DNA of 64,000 nt from positions 16,644 through 80,643 of the forward strand of contig NZ_FOQF01000017.1 in NCBI RefSeq assembly GCF_900113655.1, given 5' to 3'. The position numbers and the translations under genes were made by a program. Positions 52,507 through 61,570 of this stretch are shown here, one piece after another (position 1 is the stretch's first letter; each line of letters starts with the position of its first letter). The DNA comes from Pseudobutyrivibrio sp. OR37 (GTDB taxonomy: Bacteria; Bacillota; Clostridia; Lachnospirales; Lachnospiraceae). The notes beneath the pieces are model-generated. The model worked only from the letters and a program-made list of their open reading frames with translations. It made no database searches and was not told the DNA's origin.

Positions 52507-53373
52507 CTAGTGTATATGTGTATGCGTAAACAAATGGTCTGAGCAATATTCATAATTGCCATTACACTTGCTACAAAATCTGAACTCCAGCTCAGGATTT
52601 GAAAGCTCTGTTCTACCGCAAACTGCGCACTTATGTCTTGCAATAGGCGAGCCATCTCTGTACTGAGTGCGTGGTGGTGTAGCTGCACGCTTAAATTCAG
52701 CACGTCTGTGAATATCCTTTGGATTAAACCTGCTCATATTTCTAGTCATCATGTAAAAGATGAAGAAATTAAGTAATGATGCAATAATTGGCACTGCAGC
52801 ATAAAACGCGCCATTTATGACATAATCAACTACTTCATAACCAACTATTACCAGGTAAAAAATAGACATCCATTTCATCTTAATAGGAATGATGAAATAT
52901 AACATAACCTGCATATCTGGAAAGCATGTAGAAAATGCAAGGAATATTGACAGATTAATATAGTATGTGCTGGTATACATACCTATAATGCCTACAGGAA
53001 TGTGCCCTCCATAAATGGCATAAGCAATAAAGGCGCCAATTACTGTAAACAGCATACCACCAAAAATATATAAATTAAATCTGAAGGCGCCCCAGGTACG
53101 CTCTAATGCTGTGCCAAGCTGATAATAGAGCAAAAACATAATGGCTGCCCAAAGGATGCTAGTACGTGGCGGAAAGATAATCCATGAGATTAATCTCCAA
53201 ACCTGTCCCTGCAAAATATATCGAGGCTCTAAGGTAAGATAGTTGAGATATTGAACGCCTGTAAAGCGCTGACCAAAGGCCAACAAATACCCTACTGCAT
53301 AGCCTCCCAGTAAGTAAATCATAAGATTATTAATGGCATATTTACCGAATTTCTTTTCTAATTTATCTAGCAA
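52507..53373 (-). CDS. Rhomboid-like membrane protein with C-terminal zinc ribbon
   Basis: A 288-residue protein with six or so membrane helices arranged as in rhomboid proteins: LEPRYILQGQVWRLISWIIF matches the rhomboid L1 region, and MFLLYYQLGTALERTWGAFR the WR/ER motif. The serine-protease motif GxSG is replaced by GMYTST, and no catalytic histidine is evident in the last helix, so it is probably a pseudoprotease. The C-terminus has HKCAVCGRTELSN and FCSKCNGNYEYCSDH, a likely zinc ribbon, and a His-rich tail. It starts at TTG (53373) after GGAGGTC. Confidence 0.8.
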   Translation of the reverse strand: MLDKLEKKFGKYAINNLMIYLLGGYAVGYLLAFGQRFTGVQYLNYLTLEPRYILQGQVWRLISWIIFPPRTSILWAAIMFLLYYQLGTALERTWGAFRFNLYIFGGMLFTVIGAFIAYAIYGGHIPVGIIGMYTSTYYINLSIFLAFSTCFPDMQVMLYFIIPIKMKWMSIFYLVIVGYEVVDYVINGAFYAAVPIIASLLNFFIFYMMTRNMSRFNPKDIHRRAEFKRAATPPRTQYRDGSPIARHKCAVCGRTELSNPELEFRFCSKCNGNYEYCSDHLFTHTHIH

Positions 53374-53403
53374 ATCTTGACCTCCAGTTTAAAAATCCAC
53401 ATA

Positions 53404-53444
53404 AATATAGACTTTAAAGATTATAAACCTTTAAAGCCTATATT
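53404..53444 (-). terminator. Hairpin after ddh
   Basis: AATATAG-ACTTTAAAG pairs with CTTTAAAGCCTATATT around ATTATAAAC. The T-tract on the minus strand is short (TATATTTAT), so it is a weaker terminator candidate between ddh and the rhomboid-like gene. Confidence 0.55.
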
Positions 53445-53485
53445 AGCAACTAATTTTATAAATATTTATTTAAGATTAAGCCATC

Positions 53486-54463
53486 TTATAAGAAGTGTGC
53501 TCTAAGCTCTTCTGGAGCAATTGGTGAAAGGTATGCAGGGGCAATATCAAATACTGTTTTAGCGCCACAAACACCCTCTTTGTTAAGGCGTGCAATTGCT
53601 CTTGCATAAGCTGTAAGAACTGCTCCAGTAAATTCTGGATTAGAGTCAAGATTTAAACTATATTCGATAACATGCTTATTTCCATCAAAGCCTGTCTCGC
53701 CTGTATAGATAACGCTACCACCGTGTGGTAAGCCGCTGTGATTCTTTTTAAGCTCTTCTGCTGAAATAAAGTTTACAGTTGTATCGTAATCAGAGAAGTA
53801 ATTTGGCATCTCCTTGATTTCCTTTTCGATACGAGCCTTATCAGCGCCTTCCTCAACAACTACAAAGCACTCTCTAGTGTGCTTTTCTCTTGTAGTAAGT
53901 TCAGGATTTTCTCCATTTCTAACTCTTCTTAAAGCATCCTCTACAGGAACTGTGTACTGTCTGGCATCTACAACACCCTCAATACGACGTATTGCATCAG
54001 AATGTCCCTGGCTTACGCCCTTGCCCCAGAAAGTATAGGCCTGACCATCTGGTAAAATAGATGTAGCATATAAACGGTTCAAAGAGAACATTCCTGGATC
54101 CCATCCACAAGAAATAAGACCAACCTTGCCTGCTTCCTTAGAAGCCTTATCAACGTTAGCGAAATGCTCTGGAATTCTTGCGTGTGTATCAAATGAATCA
54201 ATAACATTATAAAGCTTTGCATACTTTGGAGTCATTTCTGGTAAATCTGTAGCACTACCGCCACAAATAACAAGAACGTCAATATCTTCCTTACCTGTAT
54301 CCAAATCTGCTGTAGATTTAACTGGTGTATTAGTCTTTACTGTAACTGTCTTTGGATCTCTTCTTGTGTAGATTGCAACAAGCTCCATATCCTCACTCTT
54401 TGCGACAGCAGCTTCAACACCACGTCCTAAATTTCCATATCCTAAAATTCCGATTTTTAACAT
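53486..54463 (-). CDS. ddh: meso-Diaminopimelate dehydrogenase
   Basis: Ddh aminates tetrahydrodipicolinate to meso-diaminopimelate in one NADPH-dependent step of lysine and peptidoglycan synthesis. The 325-residue length is that of the family. The dinucleotide motif is KIGILGYGNLGRGVEAAVA; the substrate region includes SCGWDPGMFSLNRLYA, FWGKGVSQGHSDAIRRIEGV and PHGGSVIYTGETGFDG. The ATG at 54463 follows TTGGAGGAATCGTC; the longer frame begins at a weak upstream codon. The presence of ddh in Lachnospiraceae is well known. Confidence 0.96.
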   Translation of the reverse strand: MLKIGILGYGNLGRGVEAAVAKSEDMELVAIYTRRDPKTVTVKTNTPVKSTADLDTGKEDIDVLVICGGSATDLPEMTPKYAKLYNVIDSFDTHARIPEHFANVDKASKEAGKVGLISCGWDPGMFSLNRLYATSILPDGQAYTFWGKGVSQGHSDAIRRIEGVVDARQYTVPVEDALRRVRNGENPELTTREKHTRECFVVVEEGADKARIEKEIKEMPNYFSDYDTTVNFISAEELKKNHSGLPHGGSVIYTGETGFDGNKHVIEYSLNLDSNPEFTGAVLTAYARAIARLNKEGVCGAKTVFDIAPAYLSPIAPEELRAHFL

Positions 54464-54553
54464 GACGATTCCTCCAATCAAAATCATTTCGAGAAATATT
54501 ATATATACCCATTCGATTTTATGCAATTAAAAAATCTTATAGGACTAAACATA

Positions 54554-54859
54554 TCAAATAAATAATTCTGTTACAAATACTACTCCACAGCAAATACATG
54601 CAACCTTAAAAAGACTCATATTGAACCAGGCAGCAACACTTCCACAGGCAAGAGCAAGAATACCTGAGATTTTGCTTTGAGTAGCCTCAATAATAGCTGG
54701 AAAAGTCATAACCGCAAGGGTTACATAAGGAACATAATATAAAAAGGACCTTACAAATCTGTTTTTAATAGGTTTTCTAAAAACCGTAACAGGCAATACC
54801 CTAATTACTGTACTTACAAGGCCTGCCACCAATATATAAATATAAGGATTAGTCATCAT
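54554..54859 (-). CDS. azlD: Branched-chain amino acid exporter subunit AzlD
   Basis: AzlD is the small partner of AzlC in an exporter of branched-chain amino acids. The 101-residue protein has four membrane helices and the family pattern VSTVIRVLPVTVFRK and PYVTLAVMTFPAIIE. It starts at ATG 54859 behind GGAGGTTGAAG, inside the last codons of azlC (11-base overlap). Branched-chain synthesis genes ilvC and ilvN lie 2 kb away. Confidence 0.9.
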   Translation of the reverse strand: MMTNPYIYILVAGLVSTVIRVLPVTVFRKPIKNRFVRSFLYYVPYVTLAVMTFPAIIEATQSKISGILALACGSVAAWFNMSLFKVACICCGVVFVTELFI

Positions 54860-55580
54860 CTTCAACCTCCGGATGAGGAAATACAATTGCAGCCACCGAT
54901 GCGATTACAACTGTAAGAATAATTGTTTTGGTGCCACTTGAAATCTTGGCAAACAATGCCGCTTCGTTTGCAATATAGCTAAGAATAAAGCTGATTACTA
55001 TAAGTACTGCCACAAACTTATGTCGCCTTGCCTCTGGCATAATGCAAGCAAGAAACATTCCATAAAGGGCCACTGAAAGGGCACTTACCAATCTAGCTGG
55101 AAGAATTCCACCTGCCACAATTCCAGTTGCAGTCCCTGCGCACCAGCCTATAACAGCAACTAAAAATGCTCCGTAGCAATAAAATGGATTTACATAGCCT
55201 GGCCTATTTATGGATATGGCAAAAAGCTCGTCTGTCACATGAAAGCCAATCCCAAGCCTATGTATAAAGGAAGTATCTGGATGTATTCTTTGACTTAAAG
55301 CCGTGGACATAAGCAGATACCGGGCATTTACTATAAGTGTCATGATTGCCATTTCTAAGTAGGAAGCTCCAACTCCAATCATAGAATAAACTGCATATTC
55401 ACCTGCGCTAGCATGATTAAAGAAGGAATTAATTATTCCTTGAATTGCACTACATCCCACCTGTTTGGCAAATATTCCTAATGAAAATGAAACAGCAAAA
55501 TAGCCTAATCCAATTGGGAAGCCATCTCTGCATCCATCCAATATATTCTTCTTTGTACTTTGTAAGTTGTCTGAATTCAT
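54849..55580 (-). CDS. azlC: Branched-chain amino acid exporter subunit AzlC
   Basis: AzlC family membrane protein of 243 residues. The N-terminal motif GFPIGLGYFAVSFSLGIFAK and the later HASAGEYAVYSMIGVGASYL, NARYLLMSTALSQRIHPDTS and THRLGIGFHVTDELFA-like segment (RLGIGFHVTDELFAISINRP) are typical. It exports isoleucine, leucine or valine and their toxic analogues. Translation is coupled to azlD. Confidence 0.93.
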   Translation of the reverse strand: MNSDNLQSTKKNILDGCRDGFPIGLGYFAVSFSLGIFAKQVGCSAIQGIINSFFNHASAGEYAVYSMIGVGASYLEMAIMTLIVNARYLLMSTALSQRIHPDTSFIHRLGIGFHVTDELFAISINRPGYVNPFYCYGAFLVAVIGWCAGTATGIVAGGILPARLVSALSVALYGMFLACIMPEARRHKFVAVLIVISFILSYIANEAALFAKISSGTKTIILTVVIASVAAIVFPHPEVEDDD

Positions 55581-55669
55581 ACAATATACCTTTTATATTC
55601 ACTGATTTTTAAAACTTTTCTCTTCGCAATTGTGTAAAATAATAATTGTGATACATAAAGGAGGAGTTC

Positions 55670-56479
55670 ATGAAATCTGGGGTTTATAAAGCGACAAAAA
55701 AAGATGGAAGTACATATTTTAGAGGAAACATCACATATAACGGCAAGCATATCAGCCTTGGAAGCTATGATACAAACGCTTCATGCGCTGCTGCTTACGA
55801 CGAAGCTTGGATGCTCCTAAAAAACAAAGATATCGACATTCTTTCCTGCCAGTCAGTAGTAAAATACTTACCCTTTGAAAAATGTGTAACTCTGATAAAT
55901 GTCAGAGATAATCACATCTACATAAAAACTCCAATTTATCTTCAAAAAAACTATTTTCTATACTATTTGGATAAATCTATAGTTTTAAAATTCGATAATG
56001 ACGATTTATTCTACTACTCTAGCCACAAAATCCAAAACAGAGGTGGCCATATGTTTGTTAGCGATTATGGAATGCAATATAACATTCTAGGTCGCTACGG
56101 AATAAAGCCCTACAGCGTAAAGGGCAAGGACTATATTTTCGCCAACGGTGATGATACAGATTTGCGATATTCAAATATTGTTGTTGTCAACAAATATCAT
56201 GGCGTATACAAAGAACAAAAGAAAGGAAAAACTGTTTACGCCGCCAAGATTCATCTGAATGGCGATTTTATTGTAGGCAGATATCAGGATGAAGCGACTG
56301 CAGCCATTGCCTATAACAAAGCTGTAGACCTGTGTAAATCCAGAGGAATGACTAAATCCTTCCCTGTGAATTACATAACTGAATACTCACCTAGAGAATA
56401 CGCCAATGTGTACACCGAAATTAAAATATCATCTCATCTATATAAATTTTTCCGTAACAAAAATTTCCGCGAAGCATAA
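55670..56479 (+). CDS. AP2-domain protein with degenerate HNH-like core
   Basis: The 269-residue protein has two AP2/ERF-like DNA-binding repeats: residues 4-48 (SGVYKATKKDGSTYFRGNIT, LGSYDTNASCAAAYDEAWML) and residues about 178-222 (YHGVYKEQKKGKTVYAAKIH, GRYQDEATAAIAYNKAVDLC). Between them, residues 130-170 resemble the HNH homing-nuclease core: FANGDDTDLRYSNIVVVNK aligns with the usual H(H)xNGDxxDNRxxNL, but the catalytic His is replaced by Phe. Bacterial AP2 domains are normally attached to HNH homing endonucleases. Here the nuclease seems dead, so the protein may be a DNA-binding regulator derived from one. GGAGGAGTTC precedes the ATG. It ends in the hairpin at 56484. Confidence 0.72.
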   Translation: MKSGVYKATKKDGSTYFRGNITYNGKHISLGSYDTNASCAAAYDEAWMLLKNKDIDILSCQSVVKYLPFEKCVTLINVRDNHIYIKTPIYLQKNYFLYYLDKSIVLKFDNDDLFYYSSHKIQNRGGHMFVSDYGMQYNILGRYGIKPYSVKGKDYIFANGDDTDLRYSNIVVVNKYHGVYKEQKKGKTVYAAKIHLNGDFIVGRYQDEATAAIAYNKAVDLCKSRGMTKSFPVNYITEYSPREYANVYTEIKISSHLYKFFRNKNFREA

Positions 56480-56483
56480 AAAA

Positions 56484-56572
56484 TGCCACCCGCTACACTC
56501 AAACCTTGGTATTACTCCGTCGCGACATTGGCTCCTTGAGTAACACCAAGAGCTTGATAGCTACGGGTGGCT
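56484..56572. repeat. Long hairpin repeat, copy F, bidirectional terminator
   Basis: Outer stem GCCACCCG/CGGGTGGC, internal loop CTAC opposite TA, and an inner part ending CTTGATAGC whose left arm is eroded. The apical block GTATTACTCCGTCGCGACAT, followed by TGGCTCCTTGAGTAACAC, is almost the same as in the copy at 3506. It separates the convergent AP2-domain gene and ilvC. Confidence 0.8.
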
Positions 56573-56584
56573 CATTTAATTATC

Positions 56585-57625
<1,041 letters not shown>

Positions 57626-57646
57626 CTATTGTAAATTTATATGTGT

Positions 57647-58147
57647 TTAAAGAATTACAACATCCTCTGAGCCACGTGTAAGTCCTGTAAGACCTGTACG
57701 AGCAAGCTCTAAGATATCATAGTCTCCCAGCATATCTAAAAATGCTTCAAGCTTATCCTGGTTTCCTGTAACCTCAAGAATCATAGAATCATGTGTAACA
57801 TCTACAACCTTGCCATGGAAAATTTCTACTATGGCAAGTACATCCTGTCTTTCCATGTTTCTAGCAGAAATTTTAACAAGCATAAGTTCTCTTTTTACAG
57901 ATTGACCATGTTTCAAAACCTTTAAATCAACAACCTCTGTAAGCTTTGAAACCTGCTTTTCAATCTGCTCCAAAATCATATCATCACCATGTGTAACAAT
58001 GGTAACGCGAGTATATCTAGGATCAGCAGTAACGCCCGCTGAAAAACTATCAATATTGTATCCTCTTCTTGAAAATAAGCCTGAAATACGGCTGGTAAGA
58101 CCTGGTGTGTTTTCTACTAAAATTGAAAGAACTTTTTTAGACTCCAT
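57647..58147 (-). CDS. ilvN: Acetolactate synthase small (regulatory) subunit
   Basis: The 166-residue protein has an ACT domain with the valine-binding pattern LSILVENTPGLTSRISGLFS, RRGYNIDSFSAG and TRVTIVTHGDDMILEQIEKQ, followed by the C-terminal domain MLVKISARNMERQDVLAIVE. It gives feedback control to the catalytic subunit. No catalytic subunit (ilvB) is encoded next to it. AGGAGAGTAATACTT precedes the ATG; a good promoter lies 70 bp upstream. Confidence 0.95.
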   Translation of the reverse strand: MESKKVLSILVENTPGLTSRISGLFSRRGYNIDSFSAGVTADPRYTRVTIVTHGDDMILEQIEKQVSKLTEVVDLKVLKHGQSVKRELMLVKISARNMERQDVLAIVEIFHGKVVDVTHDSMILEVTGNQDKLEAFLDMLGDYDILELARTGLTGLTRGSEDVVIL

Positions 58148-58215
58148 AAGTATTACTCTCCTAAAACCTTATTCTCCGAAGTGCTTTAGCACTTTGAAGT
58201 ACGAAACTATAATGC

Positions 58216-58244
58216 ATTCTATCACACTGATTATAAAATAACAA
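58216..58244 (-). promoter_or_regulatory. Sigma-A promoter of ilvN-ilvC
   Basis: On the minus strand TTGTTA, a 17-base spacer, TAGAAT. The leader of about 60 nt holds the short palindrome AAGTGCTAAAGCACTT but no room for a T-box. Confidence 0.72.
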
Positions 58245-58293
58245 GAAGAAAGCTAATGCATTTTTAATAAGAATCGCATCAGCTTTCAAATAC

Positions 58294-58950
58294 TTAATAA
58301 TATTTCCCATCGTAAGGATTATAAAGTCCCATCTGAATCGGCTGTCTCTTGTCCTCATAACAAAGAGTTATGTAGTAATCTCTGAACTCAAAGCCCTGCT
58401 TGGTCCAGTATATTTTGCCCTTTTCCTGGTCGCAGTACTCGCTAAAATCAATCCACTGTAGCACCTGCATCAAAGGCCTGTCCATCATCTTGCAGGTGGC
58501 TTCTTTGAAGGTCCAAACCTCGGTAAACTTCTTATTTACTTCACTTCGCTTGAAGGATTCAAGATACTCATAATCTGCCTTCGTAAAAAATCGTTGTACT
58601 AAATCTCGATCGTAGGGCCTAATGCGCTCCACATCAATACCTACTGGCTTATCTGAAATTGCAGCTACTGCGAAAAAATTCGAATGAGAAATGCTAAAGT
58701 CCACATTCTTAGGCTGAATAAAAATAGGCTTTCCCTGAGATGTGGTGGAATAGACATAAGGTCTTTGTATATGATTTTCCCAAAGCAGCTTTTCCAACAA
58801 ATGAGCAGCACCTAATCGCTCGCATTTACCCTTAAGGGTCTTTGCCTCATCAACATGCTCTCTGCGCTGAGGGCTGATGAGACTATACACTTCATCAAAT
58901 ATGAATGGATTTTGTAGTGCTTCACAATTGTATGCCGCGGCTTTAATCAT
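58294..58950 (-). CDS. 4'-Phosphopantetheinyl transferase, Sfp type
   Basis: The enzyme attaches phosphopantetheine from CoA to carrier proteins. The 218-residue protein shows the Sfp-type motifs: KPIFIQPKNVDFSISHSNFF, the magnesium Asp and Glu in PVGIDVERIRPYDRDLVQRF, and WTFKEATCKMMDRPL. The larger, two-domain Sfp class usually serves peptide or polyketide synthases, and no such synthase is in the window. GAGGGGGAGC precedes the ATG. It is divergent from the glycosyltransferase gene. Confidence 0.9.
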   Translation of the reverse strand: MIKAAAYNCEALQNPFIFDEVYSLISPQRREHVDEAKTLKGKCERLGAAHLLEKLLWENHIQRPYVYSTTSQGKPIFIQPKNVDFSISHSNFFAVAAISDKPVGIDVERIRPYDRDLVQRFFTKADYEYLESFKRSEVNKKFTEVWTFKEATCKMMDRPLMQVLQWIDFSEYCDQEKGKIYWTKQGFEFRDYYITLCYEDKRQPIQMGLYNPYDGKYY

Positions 58951-59049
58951 GGGCTCCCCCTCATTTATTTAATATACAAAGTATACCATAGTAAACTTGA
59001 GATATGATAAAATAATTATGAATTAAGTTTGAACGTTGCGGGGGATATT

Positions 59050-60207
59050 ATGAAAATTTTGATTTTTGAAATGAAAACGGTTTGTTATAACTCTTATCTC
59101 TATTTTGGAGATGCTTTAGGCGCGGCTTTAGCTAAACTTGGCCATGAAATAGAATACTTCAAGGTAGATGAACAGGCTTTAGACGACCTTGAGCAGTTCA
59201 TAGGGAAGCATTTTGATGCTATGATTGATTTCAATTCTGATTTACCAAGGGCTCTGATGGATGATGATTCCTTCTTTCTAGACCATGTAGATGCCCCTTT
59301 CTTTGATGTGCTTTTAGATCATCCACTATATCACCACGATTCCTTAAAGAACAAACTAAATAATTTTCATGTAGTCTGCCTTGATACCAAGCACGGAGAA
59401 TACATTAAAAAATATTATCCTCATATTAAATCTGTAACTATAACACCTATGACCGGAGAACTTGCCTTTGGAAAAGAGGCAATATCCTTTGAGGATTTTG
59501 AAGATAGACCTTACGATATTCTGTTTTCAGGCACTTATACAGACCCTACCAGAATCGAAACTGCCATAAAAAAACTACCAGATTTCTTAATAGGAAATAT
59601 TAAAGAGTTAATAGATATGATGGAAGGCGACAGCACACTTACTATAGAAGATGCGGTGGAAGCCTTAGCACGAAATGAAATCTATGACTATATCAATTCT
59701 GATTTACCACTTCATACTCAGACCTTTTATTTAGCAGATACCTATGTTAGGTGTGTCAACAGAAAAAAGCTCGTGCTTGCATTAGATAAATGCCAGCATA
59801 AATTGGATTTGTTTGGCGGACTTTGGGAAGAGCTAGATTTAAAGCATGCAACTCTTCACAGAGAAATTCCCTTCAATCTCACTTTTACAGTTTTTTCTAA
59901 AGCCAAAATATGCGTAAATATAATGCCTAATTTTAAAGCAGGAAGCCATGATAGGGTATTTTCAGCCCAACTAAACGGTGCCGCTGCCCTGACAGACTCC
60001 ACCTACCTATTAAAAAAGGAATATAAAGATGAAGTAAATATCCTGTTTTACGACCTAGATGACATTGATGCTGTAACCGCAAAACTGGATACTATACTTT
60101 CAACACCAGATAAACTTAAAAAAATAGCCCAGGCTGGTTTTGATATAGCATCAAAAAACCATACCTGGGATAATATCGCTAGCATTATATTAAAATCGAT
60201 AGGTTAA
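59050..60207 (+). CDS. Glycosyltransferase-like protein (GT1/CgeB type)
   Basis: A 385-residue cytoplasmic protein with two Rossmann-like halves. The C-terminal half has the Glyco_trans_1_2 pattern: VFSKAKICVNIMPNFKAGSH, DRVFSAQLNGAAALTDST and HTWDNIASIIL. Related proteins occur in flagellin-modification and spore-coat (CgeB) loci. Acceptor and donor are unknown. I start at the ATG at 59050 behind GCGGGGGAT; an earlier TTG in frame has no binding site. The gene ends eight bases before the convergent aldolase gene. Confidence 0.8.
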   Translation: MKILIFEMKTVCYNSYLYFGDALGAALAKLGHEIEYFKVDEQALDDLEQFIGKHFDAMIDFNSDLPRALMDDDSFFLDHVDAPFFDVLLDHPLYHHDSLKNKLNNFHVVCLDTKHGEYIKKYYPHIKSVTITPMTGELAFGKEAISFEDFEDRPYDILFSGTYTDPTRIETAIKKLPDFLIGNIKELIDMMEGDSTLTIEDAVEALARNEIYDYINSDLPLHTQTFYLADTYVRCVNRKKLVLALDKCQHKLDLFGGLWEELDLKHATLHREIPFNLTFTVFSKAKICVNIMPNFKAGSHDRVFSAQLNGAAALTDSTYLLKKEYKDEVNILFYDLDDIDAVTAKLDTILSTPDKLKKIAQAGFDIASKNHTWDNIASIILKSIG

Positions 60208-60215
60208 TGTTTAAT

Positions 60216-61193
60216 TTAATCCATATTTAACATTTCCTGATAGAATGCAAAATAATCCTTTCTACCCTGCTTTGTAAATTCAATGGCAGTTCTTGGGTGC
60301 TGATTTAATAGACCTGTAGCAAGATACTGCATATCATAGCCCCAAACTACACCCTGCTCTTTAAGCGGAAGCATGTAATCTTCAACAAACTTTATAGCAT
60401 AGCGCTCCTTGTACTTAGGATTCTTAAGGAAGCCAAGAAGAAGTTCCATTGCACAGTTTCCTGCCCCACGCCCCATGCTGCAATAGGTGGCGTCCAAATA
60501 ATCAACATTATCACCTACTGCTTCTATAGTATTTGCAAAGGCAAGCTTTTGATTATCATGGGCGTGAATACCCACCTTTTTACCATATTTTGAAGCGATT
60601 TCATAATACATATCTGCAATACGCTCTGTCTGCTCTGGATAAAGAGAACCATAGCTATCTACCACGTAAATGCATGAAATTGGCGTCTGACATACAATAT
60701 CAAGTGCAGATTTAATATCCTCCATAGATGCAGTAGAAATAGCCATTATGTTACAAGTGGTTTCGTAGCCCTTGTTATAGGCATCCTCAATCATCTGAAC
60801 TGCACCAGGAAGCTGATGCAAATATGTAGCAACTCTAATAAGATCCACTGGACTTTCAGCTTTAGGATGAATATCCTCCTTGTAATTGCATCGTCCAACA
60901 TCTGCCATAATTGCTATCTTCAAATCCGTATTATTTTCACCTACAATTTTGCGAATATAATCATCTGAAGAAAACTTCCATGGACCAAATTTATTTTCAT
61001 CAAATTGCTCTTTATCAGCTCTGTAGCCCATTTCCATATAGTCTACCCCAGCCTTTACATTTGTAAGATAGAGAGCTTTAGCAAATTCGTCAGTGAAATA
61101 AAAGTCGTTTACAAGGCCTCCATCTCGTAGTGTGGCATCAACAACTCTTACGCTCTCTCTAACTTCTAAAAGCTTGGATATCTCTTTCTTCAT
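60216..61193 (-). CDS. HMGL-like aldolase, 4-hydroxy-2-oxovalerate aldolase-like
   Basis: A (beta/alpha)8 enzyme of the HMG-CoA lyase/DmpG superfamily with 325 residues. The divalent-metal and catalytic residues are in VRVVDATLRDGGLVNDFYF and VGIHAHDNQKLAFANTIEA; YLDATYCSMGRGAGNCAMEL is the conserved glycine-rich segment. Members cleave or form C-C bonds next to a keto acid. No aromatic-degradation gene is near, so the true substrate is open; related genes appear in surface-polysaccharide loci. Start at ATG 61193, eight bases after GGAGG; upstream in-frame codons lie beyond the promoter. The promoter carries a palindromic operator. Confidence 0.85.
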   Translation of the reverse strand: MKKEISKLLEVRESVRVVDATLRDGGLVNDFYFTDEFAKALYLTNVKAGVDYMEMGYRADKEQFDENKFGPWKFSSDDYIRKIVGENNTDLKIAIMADVGRCNYKEDIHPKAESPVDLIRVATYLHQLPGAVQMIEDAYNKGYETTCNIMAISTASMEDIKSALDIVCQTPISCIYVVDSYGSLYPEQTERIADMYYEIASKYGKKVGIHAHDNQKLAFANTIEAVGDNVDYLDATYCSMGRGAGNCAMELLLGFLKNPKYKERYAIKFVEDYMLPLKEQGVVWGYDMQYLATGLLNQHPRTAIEFTKQGRKDYFAFYQEMLNMD

Positions 61194-61236
61194 CTTTATG
61201 TCCTCCGATACTTTAGTGATTAAAAGTGATAAAGTA

Positions 61237-61265
61237 AGTATAACTGTATGTATACAGAAAGTCAA
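61237..61265 (-). promoter_or_regulatory. Promoter of the aldolase gene with operator in the spacer
   Basis: On the minus strand TTGACT, 17 bases, TATACT, a near-consensus promoter. The spacer contains the perfect 14-base palindrome CTGTATACATACAG (61244-61257), with central AC. A repressor bound there would cover both boxes. Confidence 0.78.
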
Positions 61266-61286
61266 ATTACTACATAATATTAACAC

Positions 61287-61325
61287 AAAAAAATACCATG
61301 AAGTTCACTAAGTGAATCTTCATGG
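61287..61325 (-). terminator. Terminator of the small membrane protein gene
   Basis: On the minus strand CATGAAGATTCACTT/AGTGAACTTCATG with one mismatch, then GTATTTTTTTG. It insulates the aldolase promoter from upstream transcription. Confidence 0.85.
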
Positions 61326-61363
61326 CTGAGAGAAAAAATGTAAATATGTATATATAAATCAAA

Positions 61364-61570
61364 TTAACGATAGAAATAAACAAAAGCGGCCTGGAACCAA
61401 AGAATTGCAAGTGTTACTACACTGATTCCAATTGCAAAAAATGATTTTGCTAAAGCTCTTCTATCAGAAACATTTGCTGAATCTACTGCTGAACGAATGT
61501 GGCTAACAATATAAAAAGCATAAAACATAGTCACAAGCGAAAAAACAACAAGCATAATAATATTAAACAT
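61364..61570 (-). CDS. Small two-helix membrane protein, unknown
   Basis: A 68-residue protein with two membrane helices (IIMLVVFSLVTMFYAFYIVS and FFAIGISVVTLAILWFQAAF) and a short polar loop (SAVDSANVSDRRALAKS). I recognise no family. CGAAAGGTTATATT gives a ribosome binding site and a terminator follows. The coding call rests on these signals and on the regular helix pattern. Confidence 0.65.
   Translation of the reverse strand: MFNIIMLVVFSLVTMFYAFYIVSHIRSAVDSANVSDRRALAKSFFAIGISVVTLAILWFQAAFVYFYR

Noticed and set aside
58148..58293. T-box or leucine/valine leader-peptide attenuator ahead of ilvN
   Set aside because: The leader is only about 60 bases, and neither T-box consensus nor a run of Leu/Val/Ile codons is seen.
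61244..61257. The CTGTATACATACAG palindrome as a LexA/DinR box
   Set aside because: Gram-positive LexA boxes follow CGAACRNRYGTTYC or GAAC-N4-GTTC, which this site does not match.
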